64,000 bases of DNA from Bythopirellula goksoeyrii (GTDB lineage: Bacteria > Planctomycetota > Planctomycetia > Pirellulales > Lacipirellulaceae). The stretch covers positions 780,338-844,337 of the forward strand of contig NZ_CP042913.1 of the NCBI RefSeq assembly GCF_008065115.1, written 5' to 3'. The stretch's first letter is position 1, and each line of letters begins with the position of its first letter. Under the pieces are notes generated by a model, which saw only the letters and a list, made by a program, of their open reading frames with translations, searched no databases and was not told where the DNA came from. The position numbers were made by a program, and so were the translations under genes. This document shows, one piece after another, positions 32,588-42,050 of the stretch.

Positions 32588-33874
32588 GTGGAACCTAAAT
32601 CAACACAAACCAAGGTATCGCGTCGCTCATTTTTTTGGACAACCGCCGCAGCGGCTGCGAGTATGAGCTGGACTGCAAAGAGTTATGGTCGAATTCTAGG
32701 AGCCAACGATCGAATTGGGATCGGTTTCATTGGTGCAGGCGGCATGGCTGCCAATCACATGCGGGCATACAACGACCTGAAGGAATCAAACAATCTTCTC
32801 GCACTAGCCGTAGCCGATTGTTGGAAATCGCGTGCGGATGAGGGAGCCAGCACAACTGACGCTTCCTTGGCAACCTTGAACTATCACGAGGTGCTTGACA
32901 GTAAGCAAGTCGACTATGTGGTCATTGCAACTCCTGAACATCAACACGCTCAAATGACTCTCGATGCGTTCGATGCGGGAAAGGCGGTTTACTGTGAAAA
33001 ACCGATGACACACACGATCCCCGAGGCACTATCGGTGTGGAAGAAGCAGGCCGAGACGGAATTACCTCTTCAAGTTGGTGTACAAGGGATGTCCGACGAT
33101 AGTTATTCGTCTGCTAATCAAGCGATTCAAGGCGGAGTGATTGGTCAAGTTGTCCAGGCACAAATCGAGTACGTTCGGCGGTATGGGTCTCAAGGTCTTT
33201 TCTGTGTACCGGATCTAAAAGACGACCTGCCAAAGCCGCCGGACTTGGATTGGAAAGCTTGGCTCGGTCCTGCTCCAAATGTAGAATGGAACCCTCATCA
33301 CTATTTCGAATGGCGCAATTTTTCTATGTACTCGGGCGGAATTGCTGGCGACCTATTTGTCCATCGTATTACACGCATGATCCGGGCACTCGATCTGCAC
33401 ATGCCTCGTCGAGTTGTGGGCATGGGTGGTATTTGGCAGTGGCCAGAGAATCGCGATTTGCCTGACAATTTCGAGATGATCTGCGAGTACCCAGAGGGGT
33501 TGACCGTTTATGTACTTGGCACTCAGAGCAATCGCGTTGATTTCGACCATCTCATTCGTGGATACCGAGGAACACTCTATTTCACGAATGATGGGTGGGT
33601 GGCAAAGGACAAGGACGGCAAGATTCTTGCAGAGCACAAAAAAACGGGTGGAGAAGACGTAAATCTTCATCACACAAATCTCCATAATCACATGCGAAAT
33701 GGAGAGCCATTGAATTGTCCCGTTCGCTTAGGATTTGCAGGAATGGCCGCGTCGGTGATGGCAAACGAGTCTTGGCGAACTGGCCAAATGATGGGGTGGG
33801 ACCCTGAATCAGAGAAAATGGTTCCTTGTCAGCTACTAGAACATGACCCGTATCCAGCCAAGGAACGTTCCTGA
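32588..33874 (+). CDS. Gfo/Idh/MocA family oxidoreductase, Tat-exported
   Basis: 428 residues. GTG at 32588 is preferred: GGAGAG lies ten bases upstream and the Tat signal SRRSFFWTTAAAAASMSW then falls near residue 12. The NAD(P)-binding fold shows IGIGFIGAGGMAANHMRAYN, DYVVIATPEHQHAQMTLDAF, and the family's catalytic-region motif YCEKPMTHTIPEA with Lys in EKP. The C-terminal alpha/beta domain follows. Such exported enzymes in planctomycetes are proposed to oxidise sugars or glycosides, possibly to 3-keto forms. DUF1080 and PhyH genes follow on the same strand, consistent with the oxidise-then-hydrolyse scheme. Confidence 0.9.
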   Translation: MEPKSTQTKVSRRSFFWTTAAAAASMSWTAKSYGRILGANDRIGIGFIGAGGMAANHMRAYNDLKESNNLLALAVADCWKSRADEGASTTDASLATLNYHEVLDSKQVDYVVIATPEHQHAQMTLDAFDAGKAVYCEKPMTHTIPEALSVWKKQAETELPLQVGVQGMSDDSYSSANQAIQGGVIGQVVQAQIEYVRRYGSQGLFCVPDLKDDLPKPPDLDWKAWLGPAPNVEWNPHHYFEWRNFSMYSGGIAGDLFVHRITRMIRALDLHMPRRVVGMGGIWQWPENRDLPDNFEMICEYPEGLTVYVLGTQSNRVDFDHLIRGYRGTLYFTNDGWVAKDKDGKILAEHKKTGGEDVNLHHTNLHNHMRNGEPLNCPVRLGFAGMAASVMANESWRTGQMMGWDPESEKMVPCQLLEHDPYPAKERS

Positions 33875-33931
33875 GGCACCGTTTGTATTGTAGTCTTCCG
33901 ACTCGTGCTAAATCAGTTGAAAGGAAATTGA

Positions 33932-34627
33932 ATGTGTATGAAGTTTAGTTTTGTGCCCGCCTATCTAATCGGAAGCCTTCTTGTTTTGGAATGTAATGCG
34001 ATTGCTGCCAACCAAAGTGAGACGAATAGTCCTCCTCCGGGCTTTACCTCTCTTCTAAATGGGAAGGATCTGTCCGGGTGGAAAGGTTTGGTAGGGGATC
34101 CTAAATCGCGATCCGAAATGAGTGAAGAAGATCTCTCTGCCGCACAATCCAATGCAGACGTCCGTATGCGGGAGCATTGGAAAGTAGTGGACGGGATTCT
34201 TGAGTTTGATGGCAAAGGAGACAGCTTATGTACTGTAAAGGATTACGAGAACTTCGAACTCTATGTCGATTTTAAGATTCTCCCCAAGGGGGACAGTGGT
34301 ATATATCTCCGTGGTTCGCCACAAGTTCAGATTTGGGATCCTGAGTCGAATAACATCGGTTCCGGAGGCCTTTATAACAACAAGAACCATCCGAGTGAAC
34401 CGTTGGTGATGGCTGACAATCCGGTAGGAGAATGGAATACCTTCCGCATTAAAATGGTTGGAAACCTGGTCACGGTTTGGCTCAATGGCAAGCTGGTCGT
34501 AGATGCAACTCCGTTGGAAAACTATTGGGAACCGGACAAACCCATTTATCCTACCGGACAAATTGAATTGCAGAACCACGGCAATAATCTTTACTTCCGC
34601 AATGTCTACATCAAAGAACTGCCCTAA
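33932..34627 (+). CDS. DUF1080 (3-keto-disaccharide hydrolase-like) secreted protein
   Basis: 231 residues: signal peptide about 1-26, then a compact DUF1080 domain with FTSLLNGKDLSGWKGLVGDP, WKVVDGILEFDGKGDSLCT, YENFELYVDFKILPKGDSGI, YLRGSPQVQIWD, VGEWNTFRIKMVGNLVTVWL and IELQNHGNNLYFRNVYIKEL. This is the single-domain form typical of the family. AAGGAAA precedes the ATG. It lies 57 bases behind the exported oxidoreductase gene, a pairing that suggests successive action on a glycoside; substrate unknown. Confidence 0.9.
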   Translation: MCMKFSFVPAYLIGSLLVLECNAIAANQSETNSPPPGFTSLLNGKDLSGWKGLVGDPKSRSEMSEEDLSAAQSNADVRMREHWKVVDGILEFDGKGDSLCTVKDYENFELYVDFKILPKGDSGIYLRGSPQVQIWDPESNNIGSGGLYNNKNHPSEPLVMADNPVGEWNTFRIKMVGNLVTVWLNGKLVVDATPLENYWEPDKPIYPTGQIELQNHGNNLYFRNVYIKELP

Positions 34628-34705
34628 GCAAACATCAAGACACAATCCTAGCTATTCGTAGCACAAGCATTCATTTCGCAGACAACATCTAACTAGGAGT
34701 TGAAG

Positions 34706-35428
34706 ATGGCGGATTGGGATACAGAAGCACAAGAGTATGCGACAAACGGGGTTATCCGCCTCCGAGAGTTTTTTGATATCAACCACATCAACGAGTTGCG
34801 ATCCCAGCTAAACCGCTACGTTGACGAAGTACTAGCCAACCAAGCTCAGCCGCATTGCACCTACGAAGCCGACGGGAAGACTATTAGAAACCTATGGCGA
34901 TTAGACTTGTATGATGGTTATTTCCGCCAACTAGCAAATGACGATCGTCTACTCAGTCTCGTAGGCCATCTTGTCAAAGGCGAGCCTGAACTAGTTGCAG
35001 TAGAGACTTTTAATAAGCCAGCGCGAGTTGGGTCGGGGGTTCCCTATCATCAAGACAATGCTTATTTTTGCCAATCGCCTCCTGACGTCTTGACCGTATG
35101 GATTGCCATCGATCCTGTGACTGTGGAAAACGGGGCCGTGTACTACATACAGGGGTCTCAACACCAAGGGATGTTGCCGACTAAACCATCTGGAACAGCA
35201 GGAAATTCGATTGGATTGTCAGAAGAGCCCGAAATTCCAAAATCCACCCAGTTTTGTTGCACACTAGAGCCTGGCGACATGGCAATCCATCATTGCCAAA
35301 CGATTCACCACTCTGATCCCAATACGAGTGACAAGTCTCGACTTGGGCTGCTAATGGTTTTCAAGGGATCTCATACGAAGAAGGATCATAGGTTATCAAA
35401 AGTCTACGCATCGGCTCAAACCAACTAG
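34706..35428 (+). CDS. phytanoyl-CoA dioxygenase (PhyH) family oxygenase
   Basis: 240 residues starting at ATG 34706, six bases after AGGAGT. The Fe(II)/2-oxoglutarate facial triad is visible as HxD in YHQDNAYF (His115, Asp117) and a distal His in IHHSDPNTSDKSRLGLL (about His202), with Arg212 placed to bind 2-oxoglutarate. PhyH-family enzymes hydroxylate small molecules; no export signal, so cytoplasmic. It shares the strand with the oxidoreductase and DUF1080 genes and abuts the convergent FAD oxidase gene, suggesting a joint role in modifying the imported compound; substrate unknown. Confidence 0.85.
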   Translation: MADWDTEAQEYATNGVIRLREFFDINHINELRSQLNRYVDEVLANQAQPHCTYEADGKTIRNLWRLDLYDGYFRQLANDDRLLSLVGHLVKGEPELVAVETFNKPARVGSGVPYHQDNAYFCQSPPDVLTVWIAIDPVTVENGAVYYIQGSQHQGMLPTKPSGTAGNSIGLSEEPEIPKSTQFCCTLEPGDMAIHHCQTIHHSDPNTSDKSRLGLLMVFKGSHTKKDHRLSKVYASAQTN

Positions 35429-35443
35429 TATTATTACACCTCA

Positions 35444-36640
35444 TCAGTGGCGCCTCCGAACTGCATTGAATTGGGGAACCTTGGTGGCCAAATAGTCGAT
35501 TGCCTTATCAGGATCGAATCGATCCGGAGTGAACGCGCTAATGTCGATCGAAGTTACTCCTTCTGTGACTAACTCAGCCATGAGCTGACCGGCAACTGCA
35601 TTGTAGCTAAATCCACCGGAATGGAACGACGTTGCGACGAATAGTCCAGGCATCTGTCGCACTGGGCCAAGTATTGGTTCTCCATCGCAACTGAATGAAA
35701 GAAGACCCACGGACTCGCTTTCCCACGATACGTCCTTCAGAACTGGAGCTAGCTGCGATAAATGACTTTTTGCCTGGTCGCGAATGTCGAGTCTAGTTGA
35801 CAATTCGTTCATCTCGAAGTCAGCCGTGGGAAGGTGCTCTTCGCGGTCGGGTGTCTCGACCCCCATTAAGATACGATTGCCAAAAGCGGGTCGAAGATAG
35901 CCTAGATAGGAATTTGCATTCACAGGGGGTGCTAACCAGGGTATCGGTAACGGTTTCGAGACATAGCGCTGATGGACAAAGGCCTTCATGGGAAATCGTA
36001 ATTCGAGTTTGCTTAACAGAGGTAGACTCCAAATGTGGACGGTACTTATGATATTGTCGGCTTCGATAGTACGAGCAGAAGTCATTACTCCCGAAAGGCG
36101 ATTCCTATCTTGCAAGAAGTCGACCACAGGCTCGTCTTCAAAGACTTGGACGCCGAGTTGTCGAATCCGTTTGAGAAGTGCTGCGATATACTCATCCGGT
36201 TCACTATATCCACCATATAGATCATACAGTCCGCTGTAGTTTTCAGGAGGACAAAGAGTAGGCCAGCGATAGTGAATTTCCTTCGCGTCGAGAATCTGAT
36301 AAGGAATGCCTAACTGATCGTACATCTCAAATAATTCCGCTGTAGCCTCCCATTCACTGGGGCTGACAAGGTTGAGACAACCATGTTCGTCGTGAAAAGT
36401 GTAGTCGTCCCATTCGGTAGAAAACTCGCGAAACAACTGAAAACCTAATTGTCGAGCACGGACTCCCGTCTCACTCCAAAGTAGATGGGTGCCAATGCCG
36501 GCTGCACGACTGCTCGCACCACTTCCGAGTTGTCCCTTTTCGATCAAAATAATGCGCCCTGCGTCGCGCCTCGCAAGTTGATAGGCGGTGCTGAGGCCTA
36601 TGACGCCACCTCCGACAATTACGGTAGTAGCCGAACTCAT
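35444..36640 (-). CDS. FAD-dependent oxidoreductase, D-amino acid oxidase (DAO) family
   Basis: 398 residues, GGGAG before the ATG. The N-terminal FAD-binding fold has TTVIVGGGVIGLSTAYQLAR and ILIEKGQLGSGASSRAAGIG, typical of sarcosine/glycine/D-amino-acid oxidases. Near the C-terminus, CDGEPILGPVRQMPGLFVAT and SFHSGGFSYNAVAGQLMAEL form the second FAD contact. It likely oxidises a secondary or primary amine carbon. The aminotransferase gene lies just upstream on the same strand, so both probably act on an amino compound from the locus substrate. Confidence 0.88.
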   Translation of the reverse strand: MSSATTVIVGGGVIGLSTAYQLARRDAGRIILIEKGQLGSGASSRAAGIGTHLLWSETGVRARQLGFQLFREFSTEWDDYTFHDEHGCLNLVSPSEWEATAELFEMYDQLGIPYQILDAKEIHYRWPTLCPPENYSGLYDLYGGYSEPDEYIAALLKRIRQLGVQVFEDEPVVDFLQDRNRLSGVMTSARTIEADNIISTVHIWSLPLLSKLELRFPMKAFVHQRYVSKPLPIPWLAPPVNANSYLGYLRPAFGNRILMGVETPDREEHLPTADFEMNELSTRLDIRDQAKSHLSQLAPVLKDVSWESESVGLLSFSCDGEPILGPVRQMPGLFVATSFHSGGFSYNAVAGQLMAELVTEGVTSIDISAFTPDRFDPDKAIDYLATKVPQFNAVRRRH

Positions 36641-36726
36641 ATTTCAACTCCCAGGACAAATTGAATAGAAAACGTAGATCGCCCAAGAAGGTTTCCTGCG
36701 GCTATTCTTAAAGTTTTATAGAATCT

Positions 36727-38079
36727 CTACGTCAATCGAGAAAACCCGTTGTGCTTAACGTGACCATCTAAACGATTTGAAACATCGCCTAGTCGTATCG
36801 TTTCCGCCAATTCATAAAACACGTTATCCGCTGCACTTAGAAACTGCTCGACATGGTGACTTTCGTGCGCCAAACTTGGGTAAAAACTGCTACTAACCAG
36901 AAATCCGCGTTGAATCATCCTCTTGGTCAACAACGTCGTCAGTGCGGCAGATTCGCGATGATCGAAACTAAGGTGGGTTAGGGCTGCCGGGCCAGACACA
37001 ACAACTGGGACATCATGCTCTGCTCCAAGATTTCTGACACCTCGGGAGAATAGTTCCCCAATTTGCTTAATGTGGGCAGGGACATCGACTTTTTTCATCT
37101 GCTGAATCGTAGCTAATGCAGCAGTTGGCCCAACAGCTTCTGTCCAAAAGGTACTTGAAATAAAAGTGGATTGAGAGGACTCCATCACTTGTTGTTTACC
37201 CAGGACAGCCGCTATTGGATGTCCGTTCCCAAGTGCTTTCGCAAAAACTACAATGTCGGGTTCTACTCCATACTTGAGATGGATGCCACCAAGATGAAAC
37301 CTCCAACCGCATGTAATCTCGTCAAAAACAAGGGCCGCTCCGACATGATCGCAAATCTCACGCACGCCCTCTAGAAACCCAGGTTGCGGATCTTGTGATC
37401 GGAAGGGTTCCATAACCACGGCCGCCAAAGATCTGCCGTGAGATTCTGCAATACGCTTCAATTCCTTGAGGTTGTTGTAGCGAAATGGATAGGCAGTACC
37501 TCCCAGACCCCGCGGAACACCGCTTGGAGATAGTCCAGGCAATAAATGATCGGCCAATGAGTCGGCTAGCGTCGAGTTTGCAGGATTTGGATTGGGTAGG
37601 TTGGCAGCCAAGTACCAATCGCTCCAGCCATGATAGCCACAAAAAGCGATGACATCGCGTTGGGTTGCGGCACGAGCAATGCGTACAGCGATGGCCATTG
37701 CTTCTCCACCGGTGCGACTAAAACGAACTTGATCGGCCCATGGATGCATCGCAATTAATTGCTCCGCTAGTTGAACTTCTTCAACGCCGTTGAGCGAACA
37801 CATTGAGCCTTGTTGGATGCGTTCTATGACGGCAGCATTCACAAATGGATTTGCATACCCTAGCAAACAGGAACCAATCCCTGTCGTGGTCATGTCCAAG
37901 TACTCACAACCTTCCAGGTCTGTGATCCGGCAGCCACTCGCCCTCGCGAAATATGGAGGCCAACTACCTGGAGCGTACATTTCGGGTCGCTTGCTCAGAA
38001 GTTGCGAACCCCCCGGAATCATTCGCTTGGCTCGCTGATACAGCTCTTGGGCAGGAATCTGCAATCTATCTTTACTCAT
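36727..38079 (-). CDS. class III aminotransferase (glutamate-1-semialdehyde aminomutase-like)
   Basis: 450 residues. PLP enzyme of fold type I: the MIPGGSQLLSKRPEMYAPGS start resembles GSA aminomutases, FSRTGGEAMAIAVRIARA binds phosphate, FDEITCGWR carries the PLP-nitrogen Asp, and AKALGNGHPIAAVLG carries the Schiff-base Lys281. It may transaminate an amino sugar or amino acid derivative; it is probably not the heme-pathway HemL, since that gene would not normally lie in such a locus. It follows the DUF1559 gene on the same strand and precedes the FAD oxidase gene. Confidence 0.88.
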   Translation of the reverse strand: MSKDRLQIPAQELYQRAKRMIPGGSQLLSKRPEMYAPGSWPPYFARASGCRITDLEGCEYLDMTTTGIGSCLLGYANPFVNAAVIERIQQGSMCSLNGVEEVQLAEQLIAMHPWADQVRFSRTGGEAMAIAVRIARAATQRDVIAFCGYHGWSDWYLAANLPNPNPANSTLADSLADHLLPGLSPSGVPRGLGGTAYPFRYNNLKELKRIAESHGRSLAAVVMEPFRSQDPQPGFLEGVREICDHVGAALVFDEITCGWRFHLGGIHLKYGVEPDIVVFAKALGNGHPIAAVLGKQQVMESSQSTFISSTFWTEAVGPTAALATIQQMKKVDVPAHIKQIGELFSRGVRNLGAEHDVPVVVSGPAALTHLSFDHRESAALTTLLTKRMIQRGFLVSSSFYPSLAHESHHVEQFLSAADNVFYELAETIRLGDVSNRLDGHVKHNGFSRLT

Positions 38080-38154
38080 GTCAATCTAGTCCATGTAACA
38101 CATTTTGGATAAATAAAATGGACGAGGATCGTGTAGTCGGCAAAGTATCGGCGA

Positions 38155-39213
38155 TCAAGGGTTAGGGACGACCTCACCGCCGGCGAGTGTGCCCAAAGCT
38201 CGTACTATTCCCAGGGCGGTGTCCTCAGAAAGAAACCGAGAAGCTCCATCAGCCATGGCAAAATTTGCACCTCCGGGATGCCGGCTATAGAAACCTAAAT
38301 CGATGAAATGAGTTGCAAATTGGCCCGTTTCGTCGCGTAAATTGACAGGACAATTGGCAAGTCGCCACGAACAAACAGAATGGACCCAATTGTGTCCATG
38401 AAAATTTCGACCATATACGTCCTCTCCCAGCAGCATTGTATTGCTCATTCCATCGATGATAGTTGCTGCCCTACGTGGCTTGAGATAAGTATTTGGAAAT
38501 ATGATACCATCTCCATTTCGAAACGGATGATTGTGCCAGGGGTGGTCTTCCGTTAAGCCTGGGGAGGGTCCTTCTGTGCCGGGATTGTTGTAGGGCGCTT
38601 GCCACGGGCTCATCGACCCTGCGCATCCATGATAGTTGGTGATCCCTGCCATTGTTCCGTTCGACTGCCCCTTTCCTTTCATGTAGATCGTCGTGTCTCG
38701 GTAGACTCCAACCGAACTTCCTTCGTCACTAGGGCAAAGATACAGACTAATTGCAGTTCCGGTGTTTTCGTCGCCAGAGTTTTTTATCGTGCCGGGAACT
38801 AAATCAGGGATTTCGAATTCCAGATTACTGGGGCCCTCGAGATAACCGCCGACACCGTCGCCAATTCGTGCGGCATCGTAGAGAGGCGCCTGTTCAACAT
38901 AAGGCAAAATGAAAGCCAAGAAACTCCAATTCATCGAAGTTGCTTTGTAACCTCCCCCTGGAGGCGTAGTTCCATAACCTCCATAAACTGTCTTTGGAAA
39001 ATGGCCATTCGCTTCAAGATGTAAATGTAGTCCCAAGGCGATCTGTTTAAGATTATTCGAACAATGCGCGCGTCGACTCGCTTCGCGCGCAGCCTGGACC
39101 GCCGGCAGTAGCAAGCCAACCAAGACTCCGATAATGGCAATTACGACCAGAAGTTCTACGAGGGTGAAACCATGTAGGGGTCTAGAGAAGCGATACTTTG
39201 TTGGGATTCTCAT
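38155..39213 (-). CDS. DUF1559 pseudopilin-like protein
   Basis: 352 residues. The prepilin-type N-terminus ([37 protein letters not shown]) is followed by the DUF1559 domain, with SNTMLLGEDVYGR in the middle and the C-terminal HPGGANFAMADGASRFLSED motif. Its ATG overlaps the upstream lipoprotein gene's stop by four bases, so the two products are probably made together. Together with the two lipoprotein genes upstream it forms one of three DUF1559-lipoprotein modules in the window. Confidence 0.9.
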   Translation of the reverse strand: MRIPTKYRFSRPLHGFTLVELLVVIAIIGVLVGLLLPAVQAAREASRRAHCSNNLKQIALGLHLHLEANGHFPKTVYGGYGTTPPGGGYKATSMNWSFLAFILPYVEQAPLYDAARIGDGVGGYLEGPSNLEFEIPDLVPGTIKNSGDENTGTAISLYLCPSDEGSSVGVYRDTTIYMKGKGQSNGTMAGITNYHGCAGSMSPWQAPYNNPGTEGPSPGLTEDHPWHNHPFRNGDGIIFPNTYLKPRRAATIIDGMSNTMLLGEDVYGRNFHGHNWVHSVCSWRLANCPVNLRDETGQFATHFIDLGFYSRHPGGANFAMADGASRFLSEDTALGIVRALGTLAGGEVVPNP

Positions 39214-39698
39214 GGATTCAACCTCAATACATACTCATCAGGATCTTGATTCTCCTTGACTTCGACCAGTAGATCCGTTTGATGAAAATAAAGATAACGT
39301 TGGTTGACGAGTGCTTTTGGCAGGTACCCTTCAGGAAATTCAGGCCATACAGGTGATGTTGGTGGATCGACCACACGAAAATTATCTGCAATGATGAGCA
39401 CACGATACCAACCTGGCGGTGCTCCTTCCTGGTTTGCCGAAAACAACTTATAGCGGCCATCTTCCTGGAGCATTCCGGCGGGCTGTTCCATGCTTTGATT
39501 ACCTCGCTCGGCATCAGGGCGGAATGAGACCGTTCCCGACGGGACAGGCTGACCATCCACTTGCACTTTGCCCCTTACTGGAACATGTTGAATTATGATT
39601 TCGACTTCACTGCAACCCAGAATCATCCCGATCGCAACATAGGCGACCACACCTGAGAGCGCAAATCGTAGAGACGGCATGCACAACTGTCGCATCAT
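39210..39698 (-). CDS. small lipoprotein, carboxypeptidase-regulatory-like fold
   Basis: 162 residues with GGAGG five bases before the ATG. A signal sequence ends in a lipobox-like GMILGC. The rest is a transthyretin-like beta domain: VPVRGKVQVDGQPVPSGTVS, then DGRYKLFSANQEGAPPGWYR and YVLRLNP at the end. Such planctomycete lipoproteins occur beside DUF1559 genes; their function is unknown, perhaps a scaffold or binding role at the envelope. The stop codon overlaps the DUF1559 start. Confidence 0.8.
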   Translation of the reverse strand: MMRQLCMPSLRFALSGVVAYVAIGMILGCSEVEIIIQHVPVRGKVQVDGQPVPSGTVSFRPDAERGNQSMEQPAGMLQEDGRYKLFSANQEGAPPGWYRVLIIADNFRVVDPPTSPVWPEFPEGYLPKALVNQRYLYFHQTDLLVEVKENQDPDEYVLRLNP

Positions 39699-39713
39699 CT
39701 TGCCTCCCGGGGG

Positions 39714-40151
39714 TCATTCTGAAACTTCTAAGTCGTAAGCACCTGCTTCGGGATCAGCTACCACTTCAAAAGACAAAGGAGTTTGGCCTAGCTGGCCATA
39801 TTTTGGATCAATCAGCGACTTTGGCATTGGAATTGTGCCCCCGGTAGGGGGTTCCGGATTGCCTGAATAGTTCGTCGAGGTCACCAATACTTTGTAGAAT
39901 CCTAGCGAGGCTCCTATACGCTGTCCTGTAAAAATCTCGTACTTGCCGTTGGTCACTTTGCCCGTGGCTATATAGGGACTTTGAACACCGGGGGCCCCAT
40001 CGGATCGTAATGCTACGGTCCCCGCAACCATCGGTTTGCCATCTACCGTCACTTCGCCAGTGACTGGATAGTAAGTCGGAGAGTGGCCTGAGCACCCCAA
40101 CAAAGACACAATCACTGAAAGCAGGACATTCGTTCTTAAGTGAATTGACAT
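39714..40151 (-). CDS. small lipoprotein, carboxypeptidase-regulatory-like fold
   Basis: 145 residues. Signal peptide with lipobox VSLLGC near residue 20, then YYPVTGEVTVDGKPMVAGTV, GKYEIFTGQRIGASLGFYKV and a short C-terminal strand ending AYDLEVSE. Same architecture as the neighbour at 39210-39698, 15 bases downstream, although the two sequences are clearly diverged; probably an old tandem duplication. The ribosome site is weak. Confidence 0.78.
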   Translation of the reverse strand: MSIHLRTNVLLSVIVSLLGCSGHSPTYYPVTGEVTVDGKPMVAGTVALRSDGAPGVQSPYIATGKVTNGKYEIFTGQRIGASLGFYKVLVTSTNYSGNPEPPTGGTIPMPKSLIDPKYGQLGQTPLSFEVVADPEAGAYDLEVSE

Positions 40152-40209
40152 GCGAAATAAGACTGGACTTGGAATCCTGGCAAAGTCTTCCGTTAGTAGA
40201 ACTATCGAG

Positions 40210-41166
40210 CTAGGAGGTTTGTATACAATGATCTGTTGCCAGATCCAGCAGCTCCGGAAAATGGTCCTTGCACCAGGCTCTTAATTCGATGGCATCTTGT
40301 TGGGTGGCAGATGGATAGGGTCCTCGGCTTCGCAAACTAAGCCCTAAAAATCCACTCGCGTTGGTCCCCAGGCGATCGAAAGCTGTATCAGTAAATCCTC
40401 TCGGACCGAATCGCTCGAACAAAAACTGATGAAGCGCACTGATTTTCCTATGCCATCGATCGACCTTACTCCAGCTTCTATTCTCGAGTTCTGACCACAT
40501 ATCCAGAATGATCCGCGGGTTCCAGTAAACCAAAGCACTGCAACTTCCGCGTGCGCCAAATGGACCTAGCTCCGACCACAGGCTTTCGTCGACAAACACA
40601 TTGACAATTTCTGAAAGTGCTTGGCAACCTTCCTTAGAAACTCCCAGAGTCTTCGCATTCGACTTTACCATGAGATAGTTGGGGACTGCTTCCTTGATTT
40701 GCAGATGTTGCTGGAGCGTCAGTATTCGCTTAGCCCTTGTCGTTTCATAGATCGAAAGAGGTAGCGCGTTTGAAGCAGAACTGACCGCTTGAAAAAAAGG
40801 GACAAGTTGCTTCTCATCAACTTCCATCCAGTAAGGCAGGGCGATCTGAATTGCATCGGCGCTGAGTTCGGCGGCATATTCCGCGCGCTTTATTACACCA
40901 AGTGTATAGGTAGAGGTACACCCTATCATGGCAGGTGTATTGCAAGCGTGACAGGCCTCAACCGTCGCTCTTGCTACCTGTTTGAATTCATCAAACTCCA
41001 TCGCGTAAAATTCGCCAGAAGTACCTCCACTGTACACACCAGGTATGTCAGCTTCACAACAGCGGGTCACATCAGCACGATAGGTCGCTTCATCAAAGCA
41101 GTCGTCATCGGTCCAAGCGACTGGCAAGCCGGCCCACGGCCCTACAAATGTATCTATTGTCAGCAT
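40210..41166 (-). CDS. dihydrodipicolinate synthase/N-acetylneuraminate lyase family protein
   Basis: 318 residues. Class I aldolase TIM barrel with the GTSGE phosphate/carboxylate motif at 48-52, the catalytic Tyr140 in SIYETTRAKR and the Schiff-base Lys168 in LMVKSNAK. The family includes DapA, sialic acid lyase, KDG aldolase and related 2-keto acid lyases. Given the adjacent symporter, GntR regulator and amidohydrolase, a catabolic aldolase or dehydratase for a 2-keto sugar acid is more likely than lysine synthesis; this is inference. Its start overlaps the amidohydrolase stop by seven bases. Confidence 0.88.
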   Translation of the reverse strand: MLTIDTFVGPWAGLPVAWTDDDCFDEATYRADVTRCCEADIPGVYSGGTSGEFYAMEFDEFKQVARATVEACHACNTPAMIGCTSTYTLGVIKRAEYAAELSADAIQIALPYWMEVDEKQLVPFFQAVSSASNALPLSIYETTRAKRILTLQQHLQIKEAVPNYLMVKSNAKTLGVSKEGCQALSEIVNVFVDESLWSELGPFGARGSCSALVYWNPRIILDMWSELENRSWSKVDRWHRKISALHQFLFERFGPRGFTDTAFDRLGTNASGFLGLSLRSRGPYPSATQQDAIELRAWCKDHFPELLDLATDHCIQTS

Positions 41167-41978
41167 CTTTGTGTATCACTCTCAATTAGAGAATTTGAAA
41201 ACAATTGCTCTGCGTTATCACAGAGAATACTGTATTTGTCTTCATCCGAAATCTCAGCGCTATCAATGCGAACGCGCTGCATCGCTGTAGAATACAGAGG
41301 AGTATCAGTGCCAAACAATATCTTATCAGAACCGATCTCACTCACAGCCCATTCGATGAGCCCAGGTACAATAGAGCGTGAGCTAGAGGTGTCGACCCAA
41401 ACATTGTTCTGCCGACTCTTTTGAATAGCTCGAACCTGTAAACCTGGGTCACCGCCTGCGGCCCCTCCATTGCCGAGATGTGCCAGGATAAGTTTTACAT
41501 TGGGGTACTCATTTGCCAAGGTGACAAAATGGGCGGGGTGACTATTAACATCACCTGTGTGGGCGAGAACCGTCGCATCGTGTTGAGCAGCAAACTCGAA
41601 AAGTTCATCGCCAAATTCAACGATCGGGTAGACATGTTCTTCTGGATGAATTTTGATACCCACACATTGCGGCTGGTACAGCATCTCTGCTGCTTGGTGA
41701 TAGGTTCTTGGTTGCCTAGGATGGACGATAACATATTGTTTGAGTCCTTCCGTTTGACAAACGATCTGCGCAGCTTGCTCATTGGCTTGAAATACATCCG
41801 CTTGCCCGCGTGGCATAAGACCTGCCAGAGGTGAAACAATAGTGATCTTGATGTTTGCTTCCTTCGCGCGTCTGGCAACTGTTGCCGCATCAGCCGACAA
41901 TAATTGGCCAATATCGGGTGAATAATTCTTGCCGAAGTGCCCATGTACATCAATTGCCTGGATCTTTGACGTTCTCAT
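41160..41978 (-). CDS. amidohydrolase (COG2159-type) TIM-barrel metal hydrolase
   Basis: 272 residues. Metal-binding IDVHGHFG at the N-terminus, VGIKIHPEEHVYP, a His in ATVLAHTGDVNSHP, LILAHLGNGG, and the final Asp in KILFGTDTPLYS. These match the amidohydrolase_2 group, which includes decarboxylases and lactonases. Cytoplasmic. It is coupled to the DapA-family gene and lies downstream of the symporter, so a ring-opening or lactonase step in the same pathway is plausible. Confidence 0.88.
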   Translation of the reverse strand: MRTSKIQAIDVHGHFGKNYSPDIGQLLSADAATVARRAKEANIKITIVSPLAGLMPRGQADVFQANEQAAQIVCQTEGLKQYVIVHPRQPRTYHQAAEMLYQPQCVGIKIHPEEHVYPIVEFGDELFEFAAQHDATVLAHTGDVNSHPAHFVTLANEYPNVKLILAHLGNGGAAGGDPGLQVRAIQKSRQNNVWVDTSSSRSIVPGLIEWAVSEIGSDKILFGTDTPLYSTAMQRVRIDSAEISDEDKYSILCDNAEQLFSNSLIESDTQRC

Positions 41979-42050
41979 AATTCTCTTCTCTCTTAGATTC
42001 TCCTGAATACTACTATTCTACTGATAACCAATTAAAGCTCTTGTTCTCCA

